A DNA stretch of 64,000 bases from Sipunculus nudus (lineage: Eukaryota; Annelida; Sipuncula; Golfingiida; Sipunculidae), in NCBI GenBank assembly GCA_026874595.1, contig CM049312.1:49417429-49481428 (forward strand), given 5' to 3'. Of this stretch, positions 1-11,399 are shown piece after piece. The stretch's first letter is position 1; every line of letters starts with the position of its first letter. The notes beneath the pieces are model-generated. The model was not told the DNA's origin. It worked only from the letters and a program-made list of their open reading frames with translations, and did not search any database. The translations under genes and the position numbers were made by a program.

Positions 1-221
1 CTGTTTTACTGTTGTTGTACTGTGTAATTGTATTGATTTAGTGTTTGTTTTAAGAATAAATTATAGTTATTTGTTAACAACAAAATAAAACACTGACTTC
101 TTTATTCATTCCCCTAGACATTTCACGCTGCCTAGTGTTACAGAATCTGATTTTTTTATCTCCTTGACAAATTTTATTTTCATCACGCATACGTGATCTG
201 TTGATATTAGGTTCCGTAACA
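1..221 (+). mobile_element. LTR end of a Gmr1-like/Gypsy element (3' LTR or solo LTR)
   Basis: This stretch is the reverse complement of the outer ~220 bp of the LTRs at 35076 and 41303. Shared blocks include the 'ctgacttctttattcattcccctagac' region and the ACGCATACGTGATCTG segment. It ends in TTCCGTAACA, the expected CA-terminal LTR edge. The sequence after 221 does not contain the tRNA-Pro-like primer site found next to the 5' LTR of the other copy, so this is a 3' LTR or a solo LTR whose remainder lies outside the window. It points in the opposite direction to the 35-42 kb element. Confidence 0.85.
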
Positions 222-1088
222 GCTTACTTGCAATAAAGCAAACTGGTATATATTCATGTTAAAACTCTGTCTGCCCCACGGTTCAAATAACTACCTAGTT
301 TCCGTTACACAAAGTGGTATTTATTTAGAAAGCTCTCTCCTTAAGGAAATGTTAAACAGAGGCAAATCAGAATGAATGACTTACAGCTCTGCTTCACAGT
401 TAGTCTTGACAGAAAGGCAAACTGGAATATCTATCATTTATTTATGGTGCAACCCAAGCAAAATATTGTAGGTACATTTACTGCTCTTGCCTTGATTTTA
501 TGTGTAAATTTTGTAGGACATATTTGCATGGAAATATTTCAGCAGGCAACACAGGCTTCTCTCAGCTGAAGGCTCTTTCATATTTCGCATAAGAGAGCGA
601 ATTTGGCCAGAAGCGCAAAAACGGCGGCCTAGTTTGTAGGTTATCACAGGTGACTTAGGCACAAATGTAACAAAAACTTACAAATAAAAATATACTGCTT
701 AAAATGACTTGTCGCCCTTTTCTTTATTCTTCAACCGGAGACAAGCAAAAAAAAAACCATATATTTAAAAACAACTAGCCGAGTACCTGTGCCTGCATAT
801 ATGGCATGTGTGACATTCAGCTTGCGACATCCGAGTTTTGGTCTATATATGGGCCCCCGATAGCAGCCACGTGGAATAATTGGGAGTATTAACCAATCAG
901 GGTTAGATAAGTGCGTGGGTATGCGACACAAAAGTACTCAAAAACATCAACCAGGCATTAATTGTTTCTGCGGACAGTTGGTGGCAATGGTACATGTATC
1001 GGCTAACTAAAAAAAACGGAATAACACCTTTCTGTGACCACGCCCAAATCCACAAATTGTAGTTTGGTGCAAGACATGTTTTTTTTTA
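222..1088. other. No recognisable gene or repeat
   Basis: AT-rich sequence with only short open frames and no domain, hairpin or tandem structure that I could identify. Confidence 0.5.
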
Positions 1089-1900
1089 GCGAACCTGTGA
1101 GCTTCTGCGATGGTGCGGCGTCGTCCGTCGAGCGTTGTGCGTTGTCTGTACGTAAACCATAGCTATCTCAAAAACGGCAGGAACTAGCATCACCAATTTT
1201 TTTGCAAATAATCAGTCATCTGAAAAACTCTATCGGATTTTGTTTATTTTTGTATAACTGCATCTTCTTAGATTTTATAGGGAAAAAGCTTTAAAAATCT
1301 TCTTCTCCGAAACTGTCCAGCCAAATTGTCCATTATTTCACAGAAATGATCCCAGGAACAATCTCTCTCAGGTTTATTCGAATGGTTCCAGTTCGGAGAT
1401 TTTTGGCCGAGTTACAGGAGGTTGAACTTTGTCATCTGTCCAAAAAAGCATATTAAAATTTCAATCTCAGAAACGGCTGGAGCTATCATCACCAAATCTT
1501 TTGCCAATGTTGGTCACATAGGTCATATCTGAAAATTAGGTATTGGTGGCGCCACCTGCATCAGCCTTTTTTGTACGGGGTCATCAGTGCCTGTAACACA
1601 CTGAGGGCTACAAAAAACGTCTTCTCTGAAACCATATGGCCAAAATGTTTAATATCGCACAGAAATGATCCTAGGGTAGTGCTTTCTGAAGTTTGTTCAA
1701 ATGGTCTCTTTTCAGTCACTTTTGGCTCAGTTATGGGAAGCAGAATTTAGTCATATGCCATAACAGCCCATTTTAGCTCATCTTCTTAAAAACCACTGGC
1801 CAAATTCTTAAATCTCACACATTAATTATCCTCAGATGTTGATAATTCAAGTTTGTTCAAATGGTTTTGGTTCAGTGCTATTTGGCTGAGTTACGGGAAG
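1089..1900 (+). repeat. Dispersed repeat family A, copy 1
   Basis: This copy starts with the 'gagcttctgcgatggtgcgg' type motif and runs through 'cttcttctccgaaactgtcc', 'tttcacagaaatgatccc', 'ggccgagttacaggaggttg' and a perfect palindrome GGTGGCGCCACC at 1545-1556. The same ordered blocks recur at 2895-3170, 3588-4310, 4310-4435 and 12328-12500. The internal blocks also repeat in diverged form within this copy (around 1300, 1620 and 1780). There is no coding potential. The family is unidentified. Repeats with this kind of opening are, to my knowledge, common in bivalve genomes. Confidence 0.7.
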
Positions 1901-2534
1901 CTGAACTTAGCCAGTTTGCTGTATCTTCCTATATGAGTTATAAACCTGCGAAACGTTTTTCGACTGATGCAACTGAAGCCAGTTTGTTAAATATTTTACA
2001 AGAATAATCCCCACAATAATTCTTATAATAATTGTCATTAATGGTTCCACATGAATGATTTTGGATGAATTATGGAGACTGAATTGAGTCATTTTACCGT
2101 ATATGTTAGCTTTGTGGTGCTGTTACATCTAGCCTGGCACCAGTTTATCAGCATCTATTACATCATGCCACTAGACATTTAGATTTCAGGTTATCTTTGC
2201 TTATATTGACAAGAAAGTTTTTTAAATAGTTTTTTAAAGATGATTTAAGTTATTCATCATACCAAGCAATGTTACAATCATGTATATTCAGCTCTCTGTG
2301 GCTATATAAAGACAACTGTACATGAGTTATAAGTTATTGGTATCCCTACTCAACTTAATTCAAGAATTTGCCATCAGTGAGGTTTATCTGAATTTTAATT
2401 TTGCATTCAGCATGCATCTGTAACAAATTTAACATATATTCCTGATTTCTTTTTTTTTATAAAAAAAGCAGCTGAAAAGCATTTTGTATTGGGAAAATTA
2501 ATTTCAAAGTTATTTCAAGTAGGGACCACTTTTG

Positions 2535-2885
2535 TGTACAGATGGCAGCATTGGTTTACCATTGGCAGATTGCCAGTGCCTTGATGTTGGCCATTTGCCA
2601 AGATGATGTCAGCTCTATAAATAGTTTTGGCACAGTGCCAGGATTGGAAGAAGTGCAGCCAGGTATAGATCAAGAGTTCACTAAGTGCAGTAGTTGCATT
2701 CTATTTATAGCTTTGGCAGACTGCTCACTGCATCAGATTTGGCACCAAAGTTCAGCCTGGATCTATTTATAGCTTTTGCAGACTGCCAACTGTTTCAGAT
2801 TATGCAACAGGTCAAGAGTTCATTCAGTGCAGCCAGGTACAGGTCAAAAGTTCACTCAGTGCAGTAGCTTGAGGCAGTAATTTGT
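2535..2885 (+). repeat. Diverged minisatellite-like stretch
   Basis: Short blocks recur imperfectly. CTATTTATAGCTTT.GCAGACTGC occurs twice (about 2701 and 2762), and several variants of GTTCA.T.AGTGCAG occur between 2676 and 2868. A 76-codon open frame crosses it but shows no domain, so I treat it as repeat. Confidence 0.5.
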
Positions 2886-2894
2886 CACAGTTCA

Positions 2895-3170
2895 TTCGGG
2901 GGCAACTGCCAATATTTCACAGAAATGATCCCTATAACAATCTCTCTCGAGTTTGTTGGAATAATTCCAGTTCGCAGATTTTTGGCCGAGTTACAGGAGG
3001 TTGAACTTTAGTCATCTGTCCAAAAAAGCACACTAAAATTAAAATCTCGGAAACGGCTTGAGCTATCATCATAAATTATTCTGCCAATGTTTGCCACATG
3101 AGTCAAATCTGAAATTTAGGTATTGGTGGCGCCACCTACATTGATCTGTTTTTTACAAGCAAACATGTAA
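2895..3170 (+). repeat. Dispersed repeat family A, partial copy 2
   Basis: It carries the family blocks 'tttcacagaaatgatccc', 'ggccgagttacaggaggttg' and the palindrome GGTGGCGCCACC at 3125-3136. It lacks the GC-rich opening seen in copies 1 and 3. Confidence 0.7.
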
Positions 3171-3463
3171 TTTTAGACACTTCTAGCTTATACACTGTTT
3201 ATGATGAAACTGTTAAGCTGATTAGTTTAAACTTTACAAGAATTATTCTATGGTAGGGTTCTGCCAGTTTTATATGAATATATTGGGTTAATGCAACTTT
3301 ATAAAAAGCAGTATAGCCAACTGAAAAAGGCTTTCTGTGTTTGAAAACAGATTTGAAAACATGCAAAGTTTCAGCAGCAATGTAAAGAGGTCACTCAGTT
3401 CAACCAGGTGGGGTCCAGACATTACCATGGCAACTGACCTGGCTCTGCCTGGTTTCTAGACAA

Positions 3464-3497
3464 TGTGTCTCTAGACACATCGTCTAGACGTCTAGAC
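3464..3497. repeat. Cluster of short perfect palindromes (XbaI-type core)
   Basis: TGTGTCT-CT-AGACACA (3464-3479) is followed at once by the 16-bp perfect palindrome GTCTAGACGTCTAGAC (3482-3497). The two share the TCTAGA core. Confidence 0.75.
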
Positions 3498-3587
3498 CAC
3501 ATCGTCTTGACGCAGAATGCCCAGATTAGAACTATTGGAACTATATCTATCAACTGTTTGAAAAATCTTGGTTTGCATTTCTAACGA

Positions 3588-4310
3588 CCTGTGAGCTTAT
3601 GCGATGGCGCGGCGTTGTCTGTCCGTCCTCCGCCGTCCATGGCTGTAAGTCAGAAACCGTCGGAGTTAGCAGCTCCAAATTATATGTAAGAATTAGTCAC
3701 ATGTGAAACTTGGTGCCCTAGAGCTTATTATAGGGTATTTGCATTAATTTAGATTTTATAGAGAAACAAAAAACTTTAAAAAATCTTCTTCTCTTAAACT
3801 GTCCAGCCAAATTGTCCAATATTTCACAGAAATGTTCCCTGGAACAATCTCTATCAAGTTTGTTTGAATGGTTCAAGTTCGGTGATTTACAGGAAGTTGA
3901 ACCTAGTCATTTGCATGCTAAAATTTCAATCTCAGAAACGGCTAAAGCTATCTTCATCAAATTTTATGTTAATGTTGGTAACTTGAGTCATATCTGAAAT
4001 TGAGGTATTAGTGGCGCCACCTGCATCAGTCTTTTGTACTGGGATCAACGGTGCCTGAAGCATACAGAGGGCTACAAAAAACTTCTTCTGAAAGCGTAAA
4101 GCCAAATTGTTTAATATTGCACAGAAATGCTCCTGGGGTAGTGCTTTGTTAAGTTTGTTCAAATGGTCTCTGTTAAATGATTTTGGCCGAGTTTTTGGAA
4201 ACTGAATATAGTCAAATGTTATAGCAGCCCAATTCTGCTCAGTGGCTACAAAGATCCTTGATAATGATGTTGATAATTCAAATTTGTTTAAATGGTTTTG
4301 AATCAGGAAA
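3588..4310 (+). repeat. Dispersed repeat family A, copy 3
   Basis: This is the second copy with the GC-rich opening (gagcttatgcgatggcgcgg). It then follows the same block order as copy 1, including AGTGGCGCCACC at 4010-4021. Confidence 0.7.
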
Positions 4311-4435
4311 GTTGAAAAATATATAAAAATCTTCTTCTCCGAAACTGTCCAGCCAAATTGTCCAATATTTCACAGAAATGATTCCTAGAACAATCTCTCG
4401 CAAATTTGTTTGAATGGCTCCAGTTCCATATATGC
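4311..4435 (+). repeat. Dispersed repeat family A, short partial copy 4
   Basis: This repeats the 'cttcttctccgaaactgtcc' to 'tttcacagaaatgatt' block directly after copy 3 and is cut off near 4435. Confidence 0.6.
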
Positions 4436-4439
4436 AGGG

Positions 4440-5370
4440 AACTGTCGGTTTTTTCAGACTAATCTATGGGATTCTTTGCTACCATTGCACATAGCCCGAC
4501 ACAACGCGCACTCAGCATCCACTCATCTTGCTACTATTATGCGCTTGGCGGCTATTGACCGCAAAGTGTGCCATAGCAAATAGCAGTCGCACAGTAGCAT
4601 TTGCTACCCTTGCGCATAGTTTGCCACATCGCGCAATGAGCAGCCGCTGGACTTACTACCATCTGACACAGACCGGCTCATATGCGCAAAGTGCGCGGTA
4701 GCAAATCAGACCTGCGCGGTAGCAAATGGCTGTCATTGCTACCCACGGGGGCTATGCACTGACCGGAACAGGGGCTAAATAAAAATTTAACAAATCGCAT
4801 ATGTTGAAATACCTTTATTACAATAAATTATATCATGAAACATTCACCCAATTAAAATATTAACACGATATTTATATCTTTGTTCTGTTCCGTTCCGTAA
4901 ATTATGCCCCTGTCACGCGTTCCATGTTCCGTTCCGTGTTTTAGGGCAGCCCCGGAAGACCCCCCAGGAGGTGTGAGTGAGGCATTTTGTTTTGACTTTG
5001 CCGAACTGATTTCAAAAGGCCGAGGCGTAGTGAATGCGCTGTAGCAAGTGCCATGGACCATATTTAGCTGCGATTGCAATGCGCAATGTGCCCTGTAGCA
5101 AATCAGATCTACGCGGTAGCAAGTACCCAATGGAGGATATCTATTGCGATCGAATCTTTTGCTGCTATCGTTTCAGTGCAAGTCTTTGTAGCCATAGGTT
5201 GCCCGGATAGGCCAGCAACAAGCTTTGCAATAGGCGTGTAAGCAATTAATAGTCGCAGAGTAACACATTGACCTGCGCAGTAGCAGGTGTTACGGGCCAT
5301 ATTAACCAGCGACCGCAAAGCGCAATGTGCACGGTAGCAAAACAGACCTGCGAGATAGCAAGTGCTTGTT
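4440..5370. repeat. Diverged repeats with a GGTAGCAAAT motif
   Basis: GTAGCAAAT or ATAGCAAAT, often preceded by GCGCG, recurs near 4565, 4708, 4730, 5096, 5120, 5336 and 5359. The same motif sits in every unit of the 101-bp array at 11.4-12.3 kb, so this looks like an old, scattered relative of that array. No coding sequence was recognised. Confidence 0.5.
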
Positions 5371-5864
5371 ACTGACTAATCATAGTCATAATTCTGGCAT
5401 AATATATGATTCATTTCATTGATTTTTTTTTTCAAATAATCACACATGATATATTAACATTTAATTTTGATAAACACTTGTTCCAAACCTTTGTCGCCCT
5501 TCTCTTACAAAATCTGCATCTTCTATTCATACACAATATTGCACATTTATGTAGGGCTTGTTCACATGCTTTGTCTGTAAAACATAGACTTTTTCCAATA
5601 ATTGATATTTTGTAATTTGAATTATTTCTAATTCCGATGAACCTTCAACATACCCAGGATCAGAACTGTCCAGATTCCATTCCAATGTCCTGATTTCAAG
5701 TATTGATGCAATATTCTAGAATAATTTATATCTCTCAGAAATTCTGTATAATTTTATTCATAATATACAATGTACAGTCACGCATTCATGTGAGCTTGAT
5801 TTGCTGTTCACTTCTCATTCATGATTACATCGCTGTTGTCGGTTCTATCGATGTGTCTCTTCGT
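5371..5864. other. No recognisable gene or repeat
   Basis: AT-rich spacer between the diverged GTAGCAAAT repeats and the 77-bp satellite. The small open frames have no identifiable domain. Confidence 0.45.
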
Positions 5865-8086
5865 GATATATTGAAATATCAGGGTAACCCGTTTCCCGGA
5901 TACAGCATATATTAATAGTGACAAACACTTTCTGGAGTATTTCATGCCCGAAAGGTTAGGGTAATCCGTATTCCTGATATAGCATATATCATTAGTGACC
6001 AACACTAAATGAAGTATTTCATGCCCGAAAGGTTAGGGTAACCTGTATCCCAAATATAGAATATATTAATAGTTACAAACATTTACTTGAGTTTTTCATG
6101 TCCCAATGCTTAGGGTCGCCCGTATCCAGGATATACCATATATTAATAGTGACAGATACTTACTGGAGTTAACAGTTACTGGTGTTTTTCATGTTCGATG
6201 GGTTCGGATAACCAGTGCCCCGGATATACGATATTAATAGTGACAAACACTTATTGCAGTATTTCATGTCCAAAGGGTTAGGGTAACCTGTATCACGGAT
6301 ATAGCATATATTAACAGTGACAAACACTTACTGGAGTATTTCATGCCCGAAGGGTTAGGGTAAACCGTATTCCGGATATAGCATATATTAATAGCGACAA
6401 ACACTTACTGGAGTATTTCATGCCCGAAGGATTAGGGTAAACCGTATTCCGCATATTGCATATATTAATAGTGACAAAGACTTACTGTAGTATTGCACGC
6501 CCAAACGGTTAGGATAACCCGTATCCCGGATATAGCATATATTAACAGTGACAAACACTTACTGGAGTATTTCATGACCGAAGGGTTAGGGTAAACCGTA
6601 TTCCGGATATAGCATATATTAAGAGCGACAAACACTTACTGGAGTATTTCATGCCCGAAGGGTTAGGGTAAACCGTATTCCGCATATAGCATATATTGAT
6701 AGTGACAAAGACTTACTTTAGTATTGCACGCCCGAACGGTTAGGGTAACCCGTATCCCGGATATAGCATATATTAACAGTGACAAACACTTACTGGAGTA
6801 TTTCATGACCGAAGGGTTAAGGTAACCTGTATCCCGGATAAAGCTAATATTAATAGTGAAAAACACTTACTGGAGTATTTCATGCTCGAAGGGTTAGGGT
6901 AACACGTATCCCGGATTAGCATATATCAATAGTGACAAACGCTTACTGAAGTATTTCATGCCCGAAAGGATAGGGTAATCCGTATTCCTGATATAGCATA
7001 TATCAATAGTGACACACACTTAATGAAGTATTTCATGCCCGAAGGGTATGGGTAACCTGTATCCCGGATAAAGCATATATTAATAGTTCCAAACACTTAC
7101 TGGAGTATTTTATGCCCGAAGGGTTAAGGTAACACGTATCCCGGATTAGCATATATCAATAGTGACAAACGCTTACTGAAGTATTTCATGCCCGAAAGGA
7201 TAGGGTAATCCGTATTCCTGATATAGCATATATCAAAAGTGACACACACTTACTGGAGTATTTCATGCCCGAAGGGGTAAAGGTAACACGTATTCGGATA
7301 TAGCATCTATTAATTGTGACAAACACTTACTGGAGACTTTCATGCCAAAAGAGTTAGGGTAACCTGTATCCCGGATATAGCATATATTAATAGTTCCAAA
7401 CACTTACTGGAGTATTTCATGCCCGAAGGGTTAGGGTAACACGTATCCCGGATTGGCATATATCAATAGTGACAAACGCTTACTGAAGTATTTCATGCCC
7501 GAAAGGATAGGGTAATCCGTATTCCTGATATAGCATATATCAATAGTGACACAAACTTAATGAAGTATTTCATGCTCGAAGGATTAGGGTAACCTGTATC
7601 CCGGATATAGAATATATTAATAGTTCCAAACATTTACTGGAGGGTTTCATGCTCGAAGAGTTAGGGTAACCCGTATCCCGAATATAGCATAAATATTAAT
7701 AGTGACAAACGCTTACTGAAGTATTCCATGTCGAAGTGTTTTTGGTGACTCGTATACCGGATATAGCAAATACTAAAAGTGACAAACACTTACTGGAGTA
7801 TTTCATGCCCGAAGGGGTAAAGGTAACACGTATTCGGATATAGCATATATTAATTGTGACAAACACTTACTGGAGTCTTTCATGCCAAAGAGTTAGGGTA
7901 ACGTGTATCCCGGATATAACATATATTAATAGTTACCAACACTTACTGGAGTATTTCATGTCCGGAGGATTAGGGTCACCCGTATCCAGGATATACCATA
8001 TATTAATAGTGACAAACACTTAATGCAGTATTTCATGCCCAAAAGTTACGGTAAACCGTATCCCCGATAAAGCGTATATTAATAGT
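5865..8086 (+). repeat. 77-bp satellite with TTAGGG-containing core, left block
   Basis: About 29 tandem units of about 77 bp. Each has the order TGACAAACACTTACTGGAG, TATTTCATGCCCGAA, GGGTTAGGGTAAC, CGTATCCCGGATATAGCAT, ATATTAATAG. Sub-patterns recur at multiples of the unit: the variant 'agtattgcacgccc' recurs after 231 bp (3 units); 'aacacgtatcccggattagc' is near 6901, 7131 and 7439 (3 and 4 units); 'gtaaaggtaacacgtattcgg' recurs after 540 bp (7 units). This indicates unequal-exchange higher-order structure. The array resumes at 10555 after the LINE. Confidence 0.92.
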
Positions 8087-8139
8087 ATTATTCTTATTTA
8101 GCATAAGAATATATCCATGTGTCATGTAAACATACAAAG

Positions 8140-8918
8140 CGACGGTACTCGGGGGAAAAACGAGCAACAGCAAAAGCAAACTCCAAACTAGATCAGCTAC
8201 GAACTGTCCTAAATCATCAGCATAAATTTAAAATTATAGGTATAAGTGAAACCTGACTTAATAACTCTGTGACTGACGAAGAAATTGAGCTCTCGAACTA
8301 CAAATATATCGCAAGGACAGGCAAACTAGAGGAGACGGAGTTTGTATTTACACGCACTCTTCACTGCCTTGCAAAAGAAGAAGTGATCTTGAAAACAATG
8401 ATTTAGAACTGATATGAATTGAAGTGTGTCTGAAACCCAGACCAGTCCTGGTAGCAATATGCTACAGACCACCAGGTATGACCAGACCCCAAGCAATTGC
8501 GGTTGTGAATAACCTACAGGATTCAATCCAAGCGGCTATGAATATAAACAACGATGGTATCTATATATTAGGAGATTTCAATGATCGATGTACTGAATGG
8601 AAAAGTATTCACATACACAGTGAACTAAAGCAGGATCTGGTTGACATGACCACATCATTCGGCCTAGTTCAACTTATCAACGATCCAACTTACTTGACAA
8701 AAGACTCGGCGAACATCCTTGATCTACTTTTCACAAGCACACCTGGAAGTGTTACAAAATCAGGAACCCTACCACGCATAGGCACATCACATCATGCTGT
8801 GATATACTGTAACATAAACCATAAAAGAATATTTGATAAACCATATAGAGTTGAAATTTGGAAATACAAGGAAGCAGACATAGAAGGGCTCAACACAGCA
8901 ACTGAGACTTTCTATTAA
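8140..8918 (+). pseudogene. LINE endonuclease (APE-type) fragment
   Basis: Apurinic-endonuclease-like domain that in active LINEs nicks target DNA before reverse transcription. The clearest open part is 8424-8918, with motifs CYRPP (about residue 10), ILGDFNDRC (about residue 48) and LLDLLFTS further on. The catalytic SDH motif near the end reads S-H-H, so the aspartate is replaced. Upstream, in the same strand, a motif like IGISET is followed by a stop. The 8424 edge is only a frame boundary, not a start codon. The domain is followed by more broken coding sequence leading to the RT. The motif order supports a Jockey/CR1/L2-type ORF2; the exact clade cannot be set by eye. Confidence 0.85.
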
Positions 8919-9275
8919 GAGAAATACACGAAGAAATATATGATATTAACTATGCTGCAGAAAGCTGGACAGACCTCATACTTCAATTAGCCAAGGAATA
9001 TATACCATGTCACACTGTTAAAATACATCCAGAGGATAAACCCTGGATAAACAAAGACATCAAAGATACCATACGCACTAGAGATAGACTGTACAAGAGA
9101 TACAAAAACACAAGACAAGACCATCACTTTGAAACCTACATGAAAGTAAAAAATTAACCAAACGTTTAAATAGAACAAGCATAAATGAAACACAATAACA
9201 GACTAGAAGCTAAATTAGTAATAACTATTTCTAAATTCCTAAATTAGGAATAACTCTCCTAAAACATACTGGAGT

Positions 9276-10554
9276 TTGGCAAAAGAGATATATAGAAATA
9301 AAGCCAAAAGCTCCACTCCAACCTTGATTGAAGATGGAAAACAATACAACACAGCTGAACAAAAGGCCAACCTACTGGCAGAGTATTTCGCATCAAAATC
9401 CCAGAAACCAAACTTGCCACCCGACTATGAAATAAGGACACTACAGTCAATACCTGGAGTAGAGTCTATACAAATAACAGAACATGAAGTGACTAATATC
9501 CTGAAAAACGACACACAAACAAAGCACCAGGATTAGATGGGATTAGCAACAGGTTGTTGAAAATTACAACAAGAAGCATAATAACATCACTAACAATATT
9601 ATTCAATGAAGTTGTGACGTCTGGGACCTTTCAAAGGATATGGAAGGAGGCAAATGTTACTCCAATTTAAAAAAAAGAGACAGACAAAATAAAAAGAATT
9701 ATCGCCCAGTATCCTTGTTATCGACTGTTGGGAAAGTACTAGAAAGAATAAAATTCGACAAACTGTATAGGTACTGTGAAACCAAAGGCTACCCACATGG
9801 CGAAACTTGGGTTACAAGAAGATAGATTCAACAATAAACCAGTTGACATATATTGTGGATAATATATATAAAAATTTAGATAATAAAAAAGAAAATTTAG
9901 TGTTCCTCGACCAATCTAAGGCCTTTGACAGAATCTTTCATGATGGCTTAAAAATAAACCTAAAGAAATAGGAACAAATGGGACATTGCACGAATTACTA
10001 TGCAATTATTTGGACAACCGTAGAATGAGGGTGGTCCTTTATGGAAAAAAGTCCAAATGGGATAAAACTCCTGCAGGTGTACCACAAGGTTCAATACTTG
10101 GTCCCCTGATGTTCCTTATCTACATCAACGATATATGTGACAATCTAGAGTCGGAAATATTCTTATATGCAGATGATGCTGTCCTTATGAAGAGTTTTAC
10201 CCCTTAAGAAGAAAGCTGTGCTTTCAAACAACTTCACAGAGACCTAAAAGGCTCCAAAACTGGGCAACAAATTCCTTTATGGCTTTCAACTCTTCAAAAA
10301 CGAAATACATGGTAGTAGCATCATCAAGTAGACCTAGGCAGTATCCAGCACTATATCTCAATCAGGAACCACTAGAAAAAGTAAACGCCTTTGCACAACT
10401 GGGACTACATCTGAATGATAGGATGAACAGAGAGGTCCCACGCCACACAGTTGAAAACATTTACACGGCCTTAATGAGGCCACAACTTGAATTTGCATGC
10501 ACACTGTACAATACCTGCACCAAAGAAAAAAGAATCGGCTAGAAAGATTCCAAA
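9276..10554 (+). pseudogene. LINE reverse transcriptase, frameshifted and 3'-truncated
   Basis: The RT motifs appear in order but in several frames. An APGLDG-like motif at about 9530 follows a frameshift. NYRPVSLLSTVGKVLE is at about 9698. Motif A (FLDQSKAFDR) is at about 9904. GVPQGSILGP is at about 10074, and the catalytic YADD box at about 10167 is intact. The thumb-like segment (ALMRPQLEFAC) is at about 10470. The sequence then runs directly into the satellite at 10555 while still within coding sequence. Several stops and shifts make it inactive. The PQGS..GP and YADD pattern is that of non-LTR elements of the Jockey/CR1/L2 type. Confidence 0.9.
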
Positions 10555-11399
10555 AATAGTGACAAACACTTTCTTGAGTATTTCATAACCGAAGGGTAAG
10601 GGTGTAACCCGTATCCCGGATAAAGCATATGTTAATAGTGACAACCACGTACTGGAGTATTTCATGTCCAAAGGGTTAGGGTAAACCGTATTCCGGATAT
10701 AGCAAAAATTGATAGCGACAAACACTTACTGGAGTATTTCATGCCCGAAGGGTTAGGGTAAACCGTATTCCGGATATAGCATATATTAATAGTGACAAAG
10801 ACTTACTGTAGTATTGCACGCCCGAAGGGTTAGGGTAACAAGTATCCCGGATATAGCATATATCACTTGTGAGAAACAATGACTGGAGTATTTCATGTCC
10901 GAAGGCTTAGGGTAACCCGTATCCCGGATATAGCATATATTAATAGTGAAAACACACGAGTATCTCATGTCCAAAGGCTCAGGGTAACTTGTATCCAGGA
11001 TATAGCATATATCACTAGTGACAAACACTGATTGGAGTATTTTATGTCCGAAGGCTTAGGGTAATCCGTTTCCCGGATTTACCATATATACCATCTTGTA
11101 ACATGTCACCAGTATCACGCGCTCAATTTAGTATTCAAGCCCGAAGGGTTAGGGATGCACATATCACGGACATTAAACGGAACCTGGGATAGGCACTTTA
11201 CAATTATCCGTGCCCGAAGGGTTAGGGTTTCACATATCAGGGATATATCAGGAGACCTGTGAAACGCATTTACTGGCGTATTCAATGCCAGAAGGGTTAG
11301 GGTTACCTGTATTATGGACAAAATATATTATACCCGTGACAACTACTTATCGTTTAAGCCTTGCCCATAAAGTTTGGGTTAGCCATAACACGGATATCT
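10555..11399 (+). repeat. 77-bp satellite with TTAGGG-containing core, right block
   Basis: Continuation of the array after the LINE, with about 10 units. The first units match the left block well. From about 11050 the units become irregular, keeping mainly CCCGAAGGGTTAGGG and losing the other parts, as expected at an eroding array edge. This block also holds the 'agtattgcacgccc' variant unit (about 10810). Confidence 0.88.

Larger units (their letters stand above)
8087..10554 (+). mobile_element. Degenerate LINE (Jockey/CR1/L2-like) inserted in the satellite
   Basis: The insertion interrupts one satellite unit. AATAGT is present at 8081-8086 and again at 10555-10560, and the array continues in phase on both sides. 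The insert contains an endonuclease region followed by a reverse transcriptase, both on the plus strand and both broken by stops and frameshifts. The right edge falls inside the C-terminal coding part of the RT, so the usual 3' untranslated region and tail are absent. The left edge lies shortly before the endonuclease start. Confidence 0.88.

Noticed and set aside
1089-4435. Coding exons in dispersed repeat family A
   Set aside because: Frames are short, differ between copies and contain stops at different places; no shared protein.
5865-11399. Telomere or subtelomeric end
   Set aside because: There is only one TTAGGG per 77-bp unit, no pure (TTAGGG)n run, and the array is flanked by other repeats on both sides.
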